Shown piece by piece: positions 53,363 through 64,000 of a DNA stretch of 64,000 bases. The stretch spans positions 312,001 to 376,000 of the forward strand of contig CAIIXF020000001.1 in NCBI GenBank assembly GCA_903813345.2. The letters are read 5' to 3'. The notes beneath the pieces were generated by a model, which worked only from the letters and a program-made list of their open reading frames with translations, had not been told where the DNA came from and ran no database searches. The position numbers were made by a program, and so were the translations under genes. Every line of letters starts with the position of its first letter. The stretch's first letter is position 1. Origin of the DNA: Owenia fusiformis (lineage: Eukaryota; Annelida; Polychaeta; Sabellida; Oweniidae).

Positions 53363-54044
53363 CTCGTGGATTAGGATTATGATAATCCAATATAAGGGGA
53401 TCCAATGGGGCTATGCTTTTAGTACAGCACACTCATATAAGATGTCATTAGTGTGCCATAAAGTTAGTTCAAAATGTTTTCATAAATGAATGGTTGGACT
53501 TGTTTGATCCCCTGCTGTTTGATCCCCTGTTTAATCAATGGAGCATAACCGCAGCATTTCCCAAAAAATTCTGAATACCTGTCAAGTTGACTGTTTAATG
53601 TTTGAGTGCAGTTAAACCTGTGTATGTGTGTAAGTTGCTAAGAAATTCTAAATACCTCTCTTTATGATAATTTCTATGATGCCTTATTATAGCATTTACT
53701 TTGAACAGGTTTTCTGTATCTTGTTTATCAGTAATGATTCACGAGGTACAGTGCTATTAAAATCATAAATACAGTACAAGAATTTAGTACATCATACCTT
53801 TGCCAATCATTTTAGTAAGACAAATATTTTGATCCAGCTTCAGAAAAAACATTGAACATGTTTCTATATGATGATGTGTTATAACACACTTCCTTATTTG
53901 AGTTTATCTCCAGATTGATTATTCAAATTATGAAATGAAGGATGATATGCTAAGAATAATTTTTGCATATTCATCAATTCAAGAAATGTTATCCTAAGAA
54001 AATGTTATGAGTAACATACACTCTTACCTTAATGTTAACATTAG
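53363..54044. other. Intergenic, nothing recognised
   Basis: AT-rich sequence between the inverted arm and the small MITE. No supported feature. Confidence 0.5.
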
Positions 54045-54168
54045 GGAGATTAAGCTTGCATATAAAATCGAAACGCCAACCTATGACCAATCGCCCATAC
54101 AAATGCATCGCTAAATATTTTCCATTCACATTTAGGTTGTGAAAACATTGCAAGCTTAAAGTCCCTAT
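54045..54168. mobile_element. Short TTAAGCTTGCA foldback, relative of the 4938 MITE
   Basis: TTAGGGAGATTAAGCTTGCA then TATAAAATC at the left and TTGCAAGCTTAAAGTCCCTA at the right. The first ~30 bp match the element at 4938-5202. Right-end divergence makes the exact limit uncertain. Confidence 0.6.
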
Positions 54169-54327
54169 TGAGAGTCTCTGAAAACCACAATCAATACCAT
54201 TGAGTGTGTGGTGTATACTACCTTTATCATTATTTCTAAGATTTACAATAACATCTTTTTAGCAAAATGTCCGATTTTCTTCCATATTAATGTGAACAAA
54301 TATAAACAAACCAGTCGAAATGTTGAG

Positions 54328-55146
54328 GCATGCGCAGACCTCTATTTAGTGATATTTTCATTTCAAATATGGCGGCCAATCCGATGTCTGACGACCCTTA
54401 CAAAGAATCTAGGCAGTTTGCATTTTTACCTCCTGTGAAATAACAAGTGGAATTTAGTAGTTGTTTTGTGTTTTATTATCATTCTGCATCGTAATTCTAT
54501 GTGATGTGGTGTTGAAATGTCAGCAGAAATACATATCCATACGATAATCGAGTGAATCAGATAACAGATTTTTCGAAAACCCGTCTCGTGCTAAGAGTGT
54601 AAAAACTTGTATTAACATGCTCAAAAGTGCCAATGTGCACATCAATGTCAAGCTAAATCAATGTTGTGTCTAAAACAGGTACCCGATCTACTCAAAACAG
54701 CTTGTCATTCACGTATACACGCTTAGCAAACACGGCGAAATGACCTGAATCTTGGAATTTCGTTCAAGAGCTAGTAATGTTTGCTCCGGTCTTCGTCATA
54801 AGTGTTCATCAGACTTCACGCATGCGCAGGAGAAAAACCATCAACCAATAAGGTTTATAAATCAATTTTGCGCATGCGCCTTACAACGGTAAACAAATTC
54901 GTATTTATAAACGAACCAGTTTGAGATAACCCGATATCAGTCGGAGAAATCTGACGATCTACGAAACTCACTTCAAAAAATCAAATGCGGACTGACGGCG
55001 TATTCTACTATGTTTGGATCTAAGATTTTCAGTATAGATAAAGTCTTTTATGATCTTTCGAATGAGGTAAGTCTCTAGTTCGAAAGACAATCGTATCAAC
55101 TTGAACAAAAGTTGAGTTTTGACGAAAAATTTTAACATGCGCAGAA
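54328..55146. promoter_or_regulatory. Cluster of NRF1-like GCGCATGCGC sites
   Basis: Matches lie at 54328 (GCATGCGCAG), 54819 (CGCATGCGCA), 54870 (perfect palindrome GCGCATGCGC) and 55137 (CATGCGCAGA). A YY1-like ATGGCGGC lies at 54371. CCAAT boxes sit next to two of them (54843 and, inverted, near 55194). CpG-rich words are rare elsewhere outside repeats here. No adjoining coding exon was found, so it may equally be part of an old transposon. Confidence 0.3.
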
Positions 55147-55288
55147 GTCCCATTTTCGTTGTACCATATTGACTGAAACATAGAATGATTCTATTGGTTG
55201 AGTCAACAATTTCAGTTATTAGGGAGGTTAAGATCGCACTATTTTGATGAACGTACACATGGAATGTGTAAACTTATGGTCCCCTATT

Positions 55289-55907
55289 CACGGTGTTATA
55301 GCATGACGGTTACGTCAAGGCGATTTGCAAAATTTTGCGGTAACGATAACAAAAAATGGCGGATGGGAAAGGCAGCATGTCCTCTTTCTCACCTGTAGGC
55401 AATATTCACAGATACGATTTCCTTTTAAACTAGTTCCATTCGGTGACGTATATATGGATGGTTATAAAGACTGGGTCAAATCTGCCAGGTGGTCTACAAG
55501 AAACAGAATATAATCTGTAAACCTACCGACTGAGATATTAAAGTTTATAAGTTTTGATCCATTCTCGTGTTGTTTCAGTACATGAGCCACTCAAAATATT
55601 AACTGTAAGTATAAGTACTGTGTATAACTACTGCAAATTCAAAATACATTATTATGGCTTGAGTAGAACATATTAGGTGGTTTCCAATGCTGAATTGGCT
55701 TTGTATGATCGTATGTAGGTTACATCTATATACCACAACGTTTTCTTACATAAATCTTTCATCCTTTCATTGATACACAGAAGTAGAAAATAATGCGCCA
55801 ACCTTAGTTTTCTCTTCCATCGCGGCCATTTTATTGGATAAATCAGTGAACGTAGCTGTCCAACCTCGTTTTCAGAGGTGGCGTAACCGTCATGCTATAA
55901 CACCGTG
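55289..55907. mobile_element. CACGGTG-ended element, 619 bp, 5-bp target CTATT
   Basis: Ends CACGGTGTTATAGCATGACG and, inward from the right, the same 20 bp, followed by GTTACG on both. CTATT flanks it (55284-55288, 55908-55912). Inside, a frame at 55325-55513 and a minus-strand ATGGAAGAGAAAACT near 55825 have no recognisable product. Confidence 0.86.
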
Positions 55908-56804
55908 CTATTGACTATTTTCACATCACTGGCCTCTTTTTGCCTGATTGATATAATGCCAATTGATGTAATGGTGCCCAGTTAAACCAGTTGAGAGATG
56001 GACAACATTACTGGGGGTCATATCCACGGGTAATATCTAAAGCCCCGCTATGATTGAAAAATCGCGAGCAAGTCCCCGCTGAAATCGCGAGCATAGTCCT
56101 GTTTATTTGTATCACTTTGGAAAATGAACCAAAAGGATGAAAATACTTATTACCGTTCTTTGATACTCCAGCAAAACTTTGAAAACAGATATATTTGACA
56201 AAAAATGACATGAAAAATGATTATTTTGTACTTGCATGAAGGAAAGGGGCGTCAACATGCACGTTTGCATAATTTACTGTTCATATATTACCTTTATCGT
56301 TAAAATAAAGGCAATAAATACGATTTACATACTCCATAATAAATATCGGATCAAGATGGTCTGTATTGATAAGTTACTGGACAATGACACCTGCAATGGG
56401 GGTCGAAATACATCATTAAAGGTGTTCCAGTGGCCCCGCTGAAAAAATGAGGAGGCCCCGCTGAAAACATGAGGAGACCCCGCTGAAAACACGAGCAAAT
56501 TTCACGACTACCCGCTTCGATCACGAGGAAAGCTTCATCATTATTCCATGAATATAGTGAGCTTCTTTATATGAACGTACACGAATGTGCAAATAACGTA
56601 TTAATGACAATCACTTAACATATCATTCTATGGCAACATCAAAAATATTTCTTCTTCAACTTCAGGCAGTCTACTCCATCTGTCAGCGGCATGATCAATT
56701 TTTTATATGTAAATAGACTTTGTACATTTCGGAGTTAAATGTACATTCTACATAATTAACTATTCCAAGGATTATACTTCTGAGGACAAATATATTTCAT
56801 TGGT

Positions 56805-57385
56805 TTCTTTGTCCGACCGTTCATTCGTGCGTGCATTCGACCGACCGTTCGTTCGTGCGTGCGTTCGTCCGACGGTCCGTTCGTTCATGCGTACGTTCAT
56901 CCGACAGATTGATCGTTCGTGCGTGCGTGCATCGCCCAATCATGCGTTCGTGGCAGCGTTCGTCCGACCCTCCATTCGTTCGTTCGTGCGTGCATCCGTG
57001 AGATTGTCCGTCCGTTTGTGTGCGCATGCGTTCGTCTGACCGTCCGTTTGTGCTTGCTTTCGTCTGACTGCCCTTTCGTTCGTGGGTTCGTCCGTCTAGC
57101 CGTCCGTTCCTCCGTGCGTGCTTTCGTTCAACCGTCCATTCATGCGTGCGTTCGTCTGTTCGTTCTTTTTGCGTTCGTTTGTGTGTTCGTTCGTTCGTGC
57201 GTTCATTCGTGCGTTCGTTTGTAACTACGTTCTTGCGTGCGTGGGTTCGATCTTTTGTAAATTGTTTTCTTCTATCTTTCCTTCATGCGTTCTTTTGGCC
57301 GCCTATCCATCCGTTTGTTCATTCATTTTTTTTCGGCTGTTCTTCTGTCCATCCTTGCGTTCTTTCCTCGTTCGTTTGTTCGTTT
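56805..57385 (+). repeat. Degenerate CGTT/CGTG/CGTC tetranucleotide array
   Basis: About 580 bp of TTCGTGCGTGCGTTCGTCCG-like sequence, the most CpG-dense stretch of the window. It gives Arg/Ser/Phe/Val-rich frames in all readings; none is a gene. Changes are mostly CG to TG/CA, as expected from methylation decay. Confidence 0.92.
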
Positions 57386-57419
57386 GCAGGTTTTCATCAA
57401 AATTTGTCTTTCCACTGCC

Positions 57420-59430
57420 ATATGAAAGAATGTAAATAATCAAGAAAGCAAGCAAGGATGTGAGGAAGTAAACAAGCAACGAAGTAAGTAATTGAGTTAG
57501 CAAGCAAGTAAAGAAGGGATGGAGGAAGTAAATCGAAGAAGTGAAGGTGGGAGTAATATAAGTAAGCAAGGTAGGAAAAAAAGGAAGGAAGGAGGGAAGG
57601 AAAGAAGCAATGAAGCAAGGAAGGAAGGAAGAAAGGAAGGAAGTGAGGAAGAAATTTGTGAAGGAAGCGAGGAAGCAAAGAAGGGGGAAAGAAGGAAAAA
57701 AGCAAGGAAGGAAAGAGGGAAACGAGGAAAGAAGGAAGCGAGGAAGCAAGGTAGGAAGTGAGGAAGGAAAGATTCCGAGGAAGGAAGGACGCAAGGAAGC
57801 AAAGAAGGAAGGAAGGAAGCAAGGAAACGAGAAAGCGAGGAGGGAAGAAAGTGAGGAAGCAAGGAAGGAAGGAACTGAGGAAGAAAGAAAGGACGGAAGC
57901 TAGGGAACAAGGAAGGAACGATGCGAGGAAGGAAGGAAGGAACTGAGGAAGCAAGGAAGGGAACGAGGAAGAAATGAAGCCAGGAAGCAAAGAAGGAAGG
58001 AAACGATGAATCAAGGAAGGAAGGAAGCAAGCAAAGACGCAAGAAAGGAAGGAAGGAAAAAAGCAGGGAAGGAAGTAAGTAAGGAAAGAAGGCGAGAAAG
58101 CAAGGAGGGAAGGAAGCAAGGAAGGAATGAAGCGACAAAAGAACAACGCGAGGAAAGAATGAAGGGAACGAGGAAGCAAGGAAGGAGGAAAGAAGGAAGT
58201 GAGGAAGGGAGGAAGCAAGGAATGAAGGAGGGAAGTGAGGAAGGAAGGAAGCGAGGAAGGAAGGAAGGAAGGAAGGAAAGAAGGAAGCGAGGAAGCCAGG
58301 AAGAAAGCAAGCGAGGAAGCATGGAAGGAAGGAATAAAGCAAGGAAGGAAGGAGGAAAGGAAGTGAGGACGAAATTTATGAAGAAAGCGAGGAAACAAAG
58401 GAGGAAAGAAGGGGGCGAGGAAGGAAAAAAGCATGGAAGGAAAGATGCGAGGAAGGAAGGAAGCGAGGAAGGAAGGAAGCGAGGAAGCAAGGTAGGAAGG
58501 AAGCGAGGAAGGAAAGATGCGAGGACGGGAGGAAGCGAGGAAGCAAGGAAGGAAGGAAGCAAGAAAAGAAGGGGCGAGGAAGGAAGGAATGAATGAAGCA
58601 AGGAGGGAAGGAAGGAAGTGATGAAAGAGAGAGGCGAGGAAGCAAGGAAGGAATGAAGCGAGGGAGGAAGGAAGCGAGGAAGCAAGATGGGAAGCAAGCG
58701 AGGAAGGAAAGATGCGAGGAAGGAAGGAAGCAAAGAAGGAAGGAAGCAAGAAAAGAAGAGGCGAGGAAGAAAGGAAGGTAGGAAGCGAGGAAGGAAAGAA
58801 GCAAGGAAGGAAGGAAGCGAGGAAGGAAAGAAGCGAGGAAGCAAGGAAGGAAGGAAGGAAGTCAGGAAGGAAGGAAGCGAGGAAGCAAGGAGGGAAAGAA
58901 GCAAGGAAGGGAGGAAGCAAGGAAAGGAGGAAGCAAGGAAGGAAGGATGCGAGGAAGGAAGTAAGCGAGGAAGCAATGAAGGAAGGAAGCAAGGAAGGAA
59001 GGAAGCGAGGAAGGAAGGATGCAACAAGCGAAGAAGGAAGGAAGTGAGGAAGCAAGGAAGGGAGGATGCAAGAAATAAAGGAAGGAAGCAAGGATGGAAG
59101 GAAGGAAGCGAGGAAGGAAGGATGCAAGAATGCGAGGAAGCAAGGAAGGGAGGAAGTGAGGAAGGAAGCGAGGAGGGAAGCAAGGAAGGAAGCAAGAAAT
59201 AAAGGAGGGAAGTGAAGAAGGAAGGAAGCAAGGAATGGAGGAAGCGAAGGAATGAAGTGAGGAAGCAAGGAAGGAATGAAGCAAGGAAGCAAAGAAGGAA
59301 GGAAGCGAGGAAGGAAGGAAGCAAGGATGGAAGGAAGCGAGGAAGGAAGGATGTGAGGAAGCGAGGAAGGAAGCAAGGAAGGAAGGAAGCGAAGAAGCAA
59401 GGAAGGGAGGAAGCGAGCAAGCAAGTAAGC
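57420..59430 (+). repeat. 2-kb polypurine (GGAA/GCGAGGAAGCAA) tract
   Basis: Almost pure purine on the plus strand, built of GGAAGGAAGCGAGGAAGCAA-like words. Long frames exist on both strands (up to 675 codons, minus), giving Arg/Lys/Glu-rich or Leu/Ser/Phe/Pro-rich translations, because purine-only codons cannot form TAA/TAG/TGA readily in most frames. They are not genes. Such mirror-like tracts can form H-DNA. Confidence 0.93.
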
Positions 59431-60405
59431 AACAGGAGATTGATATAGGAATAATAATCATAAACATTATTCTGACTAAATCATTTTAGGTTGACCTAAA
59501 CGCACGCTTATACGTGTATCTTACTGAATATCGACTTGTACTCAAAGATGGAACAGAGGGTACAGTTGCAATACAGAGAATACAGAATATCTTATATTAC
59601 TTCAAATTATGAAAATGAGGTTAAATGTTTAACATTTCGTCCGATCTAATACTCATCACATTTCTCAGATGATCTTTCTTATTCTGTAAAATGGCATGGA
59701 AATATGATACTGCAGTTTTCCATAACAATGTATCATAATATGAACTATATTAAACAGTTGTGTTTGCTGTTATTGAGAATTGTATTGACAAATAATGTAT
59801 TCATCAAACTGGGTACAATAGTGGATCAAGGTGGGTACGAAAGTGGGAAATTTCCAGGGTATAATAGGATTCACTCCATTTTTGAGAGACACTTGCTCCT
59901 GTTTTCAGCGGGACCTCCTCATGTTTTCAGCGGGGCCTCCTCCTGATTTCAGCGGGATCTTTGCTTAATTGCTCCTGCTAGAAGCGGGGCCTTGAGGGAT
60001 ATGATCAAATTTAAATATAAAATGTTCTGTAAAGCTTTAGGAAGTGAAACTCGGTACATCTTTATTTCATATCACTATCGTTATTTCAACCACAGGACAA
60101 CATCGTTCTTCACCAATAACGTATAGAAATATATAGATAAAGATTCAAAAAGATACTTTCTCTCTTCAATTGACAAATAACGAACCACAGAACGACCGCT
60201 CGTGATACATTTTTTCCAGCAGTTGCTTTTTTAGTCTCAATACCATGTAATCATTGGGAAAAATTAAAAGAAAACGTTTTGCAAATCATACAATTCAAGA
60301 ACACAAAAAAGAACCCATGACTTATTTTTATTCCTCGCGATTTCAGCGGGAACTTGCTCGCGATTTTTAAATCATAGCGGGGCTTTAGATACTACCCGTG
60401 ATATC

Positions 60406-61599
60406 AGTACTCGTTCATGTTCAAGTTCTCACACAAGTGTTTTACACAGTCCGTAGCCAGCTTTTACCAAGGGGTAGGAGCAGTTTTACCAAGGGCAAAG
60501 CTTTTGCCTAGGGATGAACTTTTTGACAGTTTTGGCTAAAAAATCATGCTAAGTGCTCAGATTGGTGAGAAACTGCATCATTTTGAAAGAATCTCTTGGG
60601 GGAGCAGCAGCTCCCTTTATCTCTCCCTCTACCTGCCTACGAGCCTGTGTACTTAACCTCTCTAATGTTCATGATCAATACTAAATGTAAAATTTTCACA
60701 TTTTTCATATTTCTACTATTCATATTGACCAATCCCCATTCATGTCATTTTAACAGGTCCTCAATCCCTTGTTTTCTAGTCGTATGTGCTTTTATTATTC
60801 AGTTTCACAATCTATTGTTTTGCCATGCCAGTTTTACATGTTTGCATGCTGAGTTTGTTTTATGTAATGTTTTTTTTGTCCCTTATATGGTTTACACATT
60901 CACTCAGTTGAGTTGGGGTGTTGCCCAATTACTAGTTAATGTTGCCTAGAGTTTGTGACTGTACATACACAAAGTATTTCAAATAAATATTTTAGAAAAC
61001 ATTTTATATTTGATTCCCACCCAAGGGTCTTCAACTCACCCATTAACATAAACAAAACATGAACTCTAATAAAAATGCCAACAAGACTGCAAGGGAAACT
61101 TAATCTATGAATTGGACTTTGCCATATCACATGTATTAGTCCCACGACCAGGGAGGGGGAGGAGGGGGGTTGAGAGACGACCCTCTTCCCTAGGCACATT
61201 TTCTGTCAACATCCTGCAATTTTTCACCACTTTAGTACTTTTCAAGTGATGTTCGGATGATGCTTTCATTTAATTGCTTGCACTGATGGTTTCTCTTGAA
61301 AATTCATGCACATAAGGTGATCTTGTATTTCAACACAGGACCCTGAAAGCGCTATTTGAGCTTGAAGTAGAAGTATTCATAGTATTACCGTTTGTATTAT
61401 TAATCTCTATGATTTTTCAATAGGCTAACTCAGTCAGTGAATGCAGGATTAAAACACAACACACATGAGTAATTCACCCACCTATGCATGTTATTATTGA
61501 AAAACATTGCCATCTTTTACATCACTCCTAAATCATTTTTGTAAACATGCATTTTAAGAGGTTCATTTTTTCAAAAAAAAAACTCAAAAACAAACTTCA
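60406..61599. other. Intergenic, nothing recognised
   Basis: Chance frames only (for example 60596-60949). CTTAACCTCTCTAATG at 60648 resembles one tip of the TTAGGGAGGTTAAG family, without a clear partner. Confidence 0.45.
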
Positions 61600-61905
61600 T
61601 GGAGTTCCTTACATATTTTACTTGAAGAAACATGTGTTCAAGTACAATGTAACTTTGCATGAAAAATTGTAAAAAAATGAGGGACGATGGTGAAAATGAC
61701 GAATGTATTTTGAAAAAGCTTGTTGATGGGTGGATTAAACATGGATTATAAGATAATCCAATTGATCTGGAAACTATTCTTTGAACTTTTCTTGAAGATT
61801 ATAGATTCGCCTTTCCCAAGCATTTACTTTTTACAGCCAGAAACTACTCACAAAAAAATTATCAACTGTCAAAATTATCAAAAGTCTGTTGCGATACTTT
61901 CCCTG
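61600..61905 (-). repeat. Right arm of the widely spaced inverted repeat
   Basis: Reverse complement of 53048-53362: GGAGTTCCTTACATATTTTA, TGTTCAAGTACAATGTAACT, GATGGGTGGATTAAACATGG and TCTGTTGCGATACTTTCCCT. The frame at 61720-62061 is a repeat translation. Confidence 0.8.
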
Positions 61906-64000
61906 CTCCTTTGGAAGATTTATTTTTTTCAAGAGAAAAGGACGGGTGTCATTAAGGGCCCTTTTCAGCCCCCAAAGATATCTGATAATAATGCATATCA
62001 TATTGAAGAAAAATCATTTGTGCTTTATAAAAATACAATTTCAGCGAATTTTGACCTTTGATGTTCACACAACAGTCATTTAAAGATCATATACCATTTT
62101 TGGTGTTTTTACAAAAAATTCTTTATTTATTGTTGTCTAAGTAAATAGTATATAAATATTAACCAATATAAATACATTAAAATGTAATATATGAAATACT
62201 GAAGAAAAGATACGATTAAAATTATTTTCATGGAAAAGCACATAGGGCAATATTGACAAAATGCAAATGCTATTTTGGTAGGTTCTGGGCTAGCAATGGG
62301 TACATTTCAACTGTGATTGTAATGGATTACTATTGACTTTTATCAGCATCGTAGGGCAACATTTAAGCAACTTAAGCACAAGGAAAATCAAAGATTTCCT
62401 CTCATTTCTAAAACGAGGAACAAAAGCATGAATTCAAGGAAAATAAATGATGGCCTGTGCCAAAATATATAACATAGGAGAAAGTTGTGGCACAGTAAAG
62501 GATATGTATAGGATATCATATGATTTTAAATGATTTTATCTTTATCTCCGAGTTGATATCAATATCTTGCCAAGTGAGCATAGCGAATTAGCGCAGATAT
62601 TGATATCAATGAGTTGGATTAACACAATATCACGAAAATTCATAGGATGTTCTACTTTTCCCATAGTTCACCTCTAAAACTAAACAAAGCATATCAAAAC
62701 AACATCCATTCATTCATTCATCCCTGTGATGTCATGAAATCACTATGTAACAAAACACATCATATTGGTGGTAGTTTTCAAATCCCTGCCAAAAGGTGAT
62801 ATCTGTGAAATATTTTCAGTATTCCACAGATATCACTTTTTCCACGCATTTGCAAAATATCATAAATATGTTTTCATGTTACCTAACAGAGCGGAACAGA
62901 GTTCAACTATGGGATAAAGAATAAAAAATAGGTACATAATTGAATTACCACTCCAAAAATATTAATAAATATGAGGGTTTAAAGAAAGAATATTGAATAT
63001 GAGATTCAAAAAGACAAGTGGCCTCATGTCTCACATTACCCAAACCCCAGATCCTCGATGTCATATATACTTGTACACTGTATATCAATGTTATTTACTG
63101 GGAGGATTAAATATGGAGTGTATAGCAATGGTCAATACGATATTTCCAGATGGATATTTTTTCCCTAGAAGCGGAACCCAAACTCAGTCATGACATAGAA
63201 GCTAACTTTTGCAATTAATAGAAACTTGTTTTTTATTATATTTTTGTGTTTTATATTTGAGATGAAATAATATGAGATTCATTTCTACAAGAGAATGGAA
63301 CGAATGTGAACTTGTATATTGAGCTATACTCCTTTTCTGAATAAACAGAACAACATTTTATCCAAGCCAATGAAGAAAACCAAGGCCAATGAGTGTAATT
63401 TATGTCCAGTTAAACTAACACAATAACAACTTTTTGTCTGGACTCACTTATTATGTAAGAATGAATTGTATTACTGTTTACTGCATTAAATGTCAAGTAT
63501 ACTATCTGTATTTAATTTCAAATGCCTATCTCACTTATTGAAAGTATACAAGAAATGTTATTTTGAAACAAATTCAGCACAACCAAAACCATGTCCACAT
63601 AATATGACAAATCCAAGATGGCTGCCACAATTTTAGATCCATGCACATGTGAAGAAGTTAGAAATACACATGGTCCACAAGTCCCATCCCCAATAAAATG
63701 GGAAGTTTAAGGTTTTCACACATATCAACTCTATTCCTATATACTTTATATTTGTGGTAAGGCTTGTGATCTAGGTAAACTTAACATGTTCATGTACCTC
63801 CTATCCTCTGAAGCTAAAACCAGAAATAGTGACTTCAATTGAGAAAAATGAATCTTATGGGCTCCATATACATTTTGAGTGGCTGTCCGGCTACAGTTAG
63901 ATACTACTGATAATCTGAGATTGAAAATTATGTCAAGTTTAGTCCTCAGCCTCTCATAATGGATAACTTCGAGGTAATTGTGTTGTTACTGCAAAAACCT
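61906..64000. other. Intergenic, no gene recognised
   Basis: AT-rich DNA with two ATATC hairpins (62555-62610, 62793-62845). Frames up to 66 codons have no recognisable domain, and no RNA gene was seen. Confidence 0.5.
62793..62845. repeat. Short hairpin, ~20-bp arms
   Basis: AGGTGATATCTGTGAAAT faces ATTCCACAGATATCACTT around TTTTCAGT. It recalls the ATATC-rich foldbacks at 26.0-26.7 kb. Confidence 0.7.

Larger units (their letters stand above)
56025..60400. mobile_element. CACGGGT-ended 4.38-kb element, 5-bp target ATATC, core of simple repeats
   Basis: Inverted ends of about 70 bp: CACGGGTA-TATCTAAAGCCCCGCT on both, with ATCGCGAGCAAGT and CCGCTGAAATCGCGAG following. ATATC flanks it (56020-56024, 60401-60405). 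Inverted subterminal boxes rich in CCCCGCTGAAAA lie at 56433-56530 and 59905-59990. The core is a CGTT-type array and a 2-kb polypurine tract; no transposase is present. Confidence 0.9.

Noticed and set aside
55325-55513. Possible exon or small protein inside the CACGGTG element
   Set aside because: A 62-codon frame without a domain or convincing splice sites on both sides.
56800-57439. Arg/Val/Phe-rich frames at 56.8-57.4 kb
   Set aside because: Translations of the CGTT-type tetranucleotide array.
57397-59424. Open frames of up to 675 codons on both strands at 57.4-59.4 kb
   Set aside because: They are translations of a polypurine/polypyrimidine tract, low-complexity Leu/Ser/Phe/Pro or Arg/Lys/Glu in every frame, without start context or domains.

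Overview
The window is animal genomic DNA and holds most of one very large gene, read on the minus strand from about 51.75 kb to beyond base 1. It is AT-rich, has short spliced exons, and is crowded with DNA transposons, non-LTR retrotransposons and minisatellites. The secreted CUB and sushi (CCP) architecture, an intact CR1/Jockey-like LINE and a DUF4817-type mariner relic suggest a marine invertebrate, perhaps an echinoderm or hemichordate. The species cannot be fixed from the sequence.

The gene: I rebuilt 38 coding exons by hand from GT/AG junctions and domain translations, totalling 8,170 nt (about 2,723 codons). It is incomplete at its 3' end. A signal-peptide exon (51682-51751) is followed by a strict higher-order repeat. 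One block is CUB-I, CUB-II, then six sushi domains (S1-S6), and blocks are joined by Thr-rich linkers. Block 1 is 50874-35786, block 2 is 34488 to the middle of exon 25054-25635, block 3 runs from there to 12555, block 4 is 12209-2168, and block 5 begins at 2027 and leaves the window. Each domain resembles its positional equivalent in other blocks more than its neighbours, so whole blocks were duplicated. Nearly all introns are phase 1, which lets domains and blocks be added without breaking the frame. The product should be a secreted or cell-surface modular adhesion or complement-like protein. I do not recognise a named orthologue.

Introns: at four splice junctions the exon edge itself has been amplified into a tandem repeat (acceptor at 291; donors at 21615, 28481 and 50518). 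Other introns hold 63-bp (30.07-32.43 kb), 112-bp (32.79-34.17 kb) and 49-bp (36.0-39.27 kb) minisatellites. A LINE (8180-11673) has a 12-bp target duplication, and the paralogous intron of block 3 preserves the empty site. A 6.56-kb element with CACTG ends (12896-19458) separates blocks 3 and 4. A cluster of TTAA-flanked foldback elements lies at 42.5-46.0 kb, with TA-flanked MITEs at 46.96-49.58 kb.

Upstream of the gene (51.8-64 kb) I see no convincing coding gene. It holds a LINE 3' remnant (52.4-52.9 kb), two 300-bp inverted arms 8 kb apart (53.05 and 61.6 kb), two CAC-ended elements with 5-bp target duplications (55289-55907 and 56025-60400), and within the latter a 2-kb polypurine tract. 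A cluster of GCGCATGCGC-like sites near 54.3-55.1 kb could mark an unannotated promoter.
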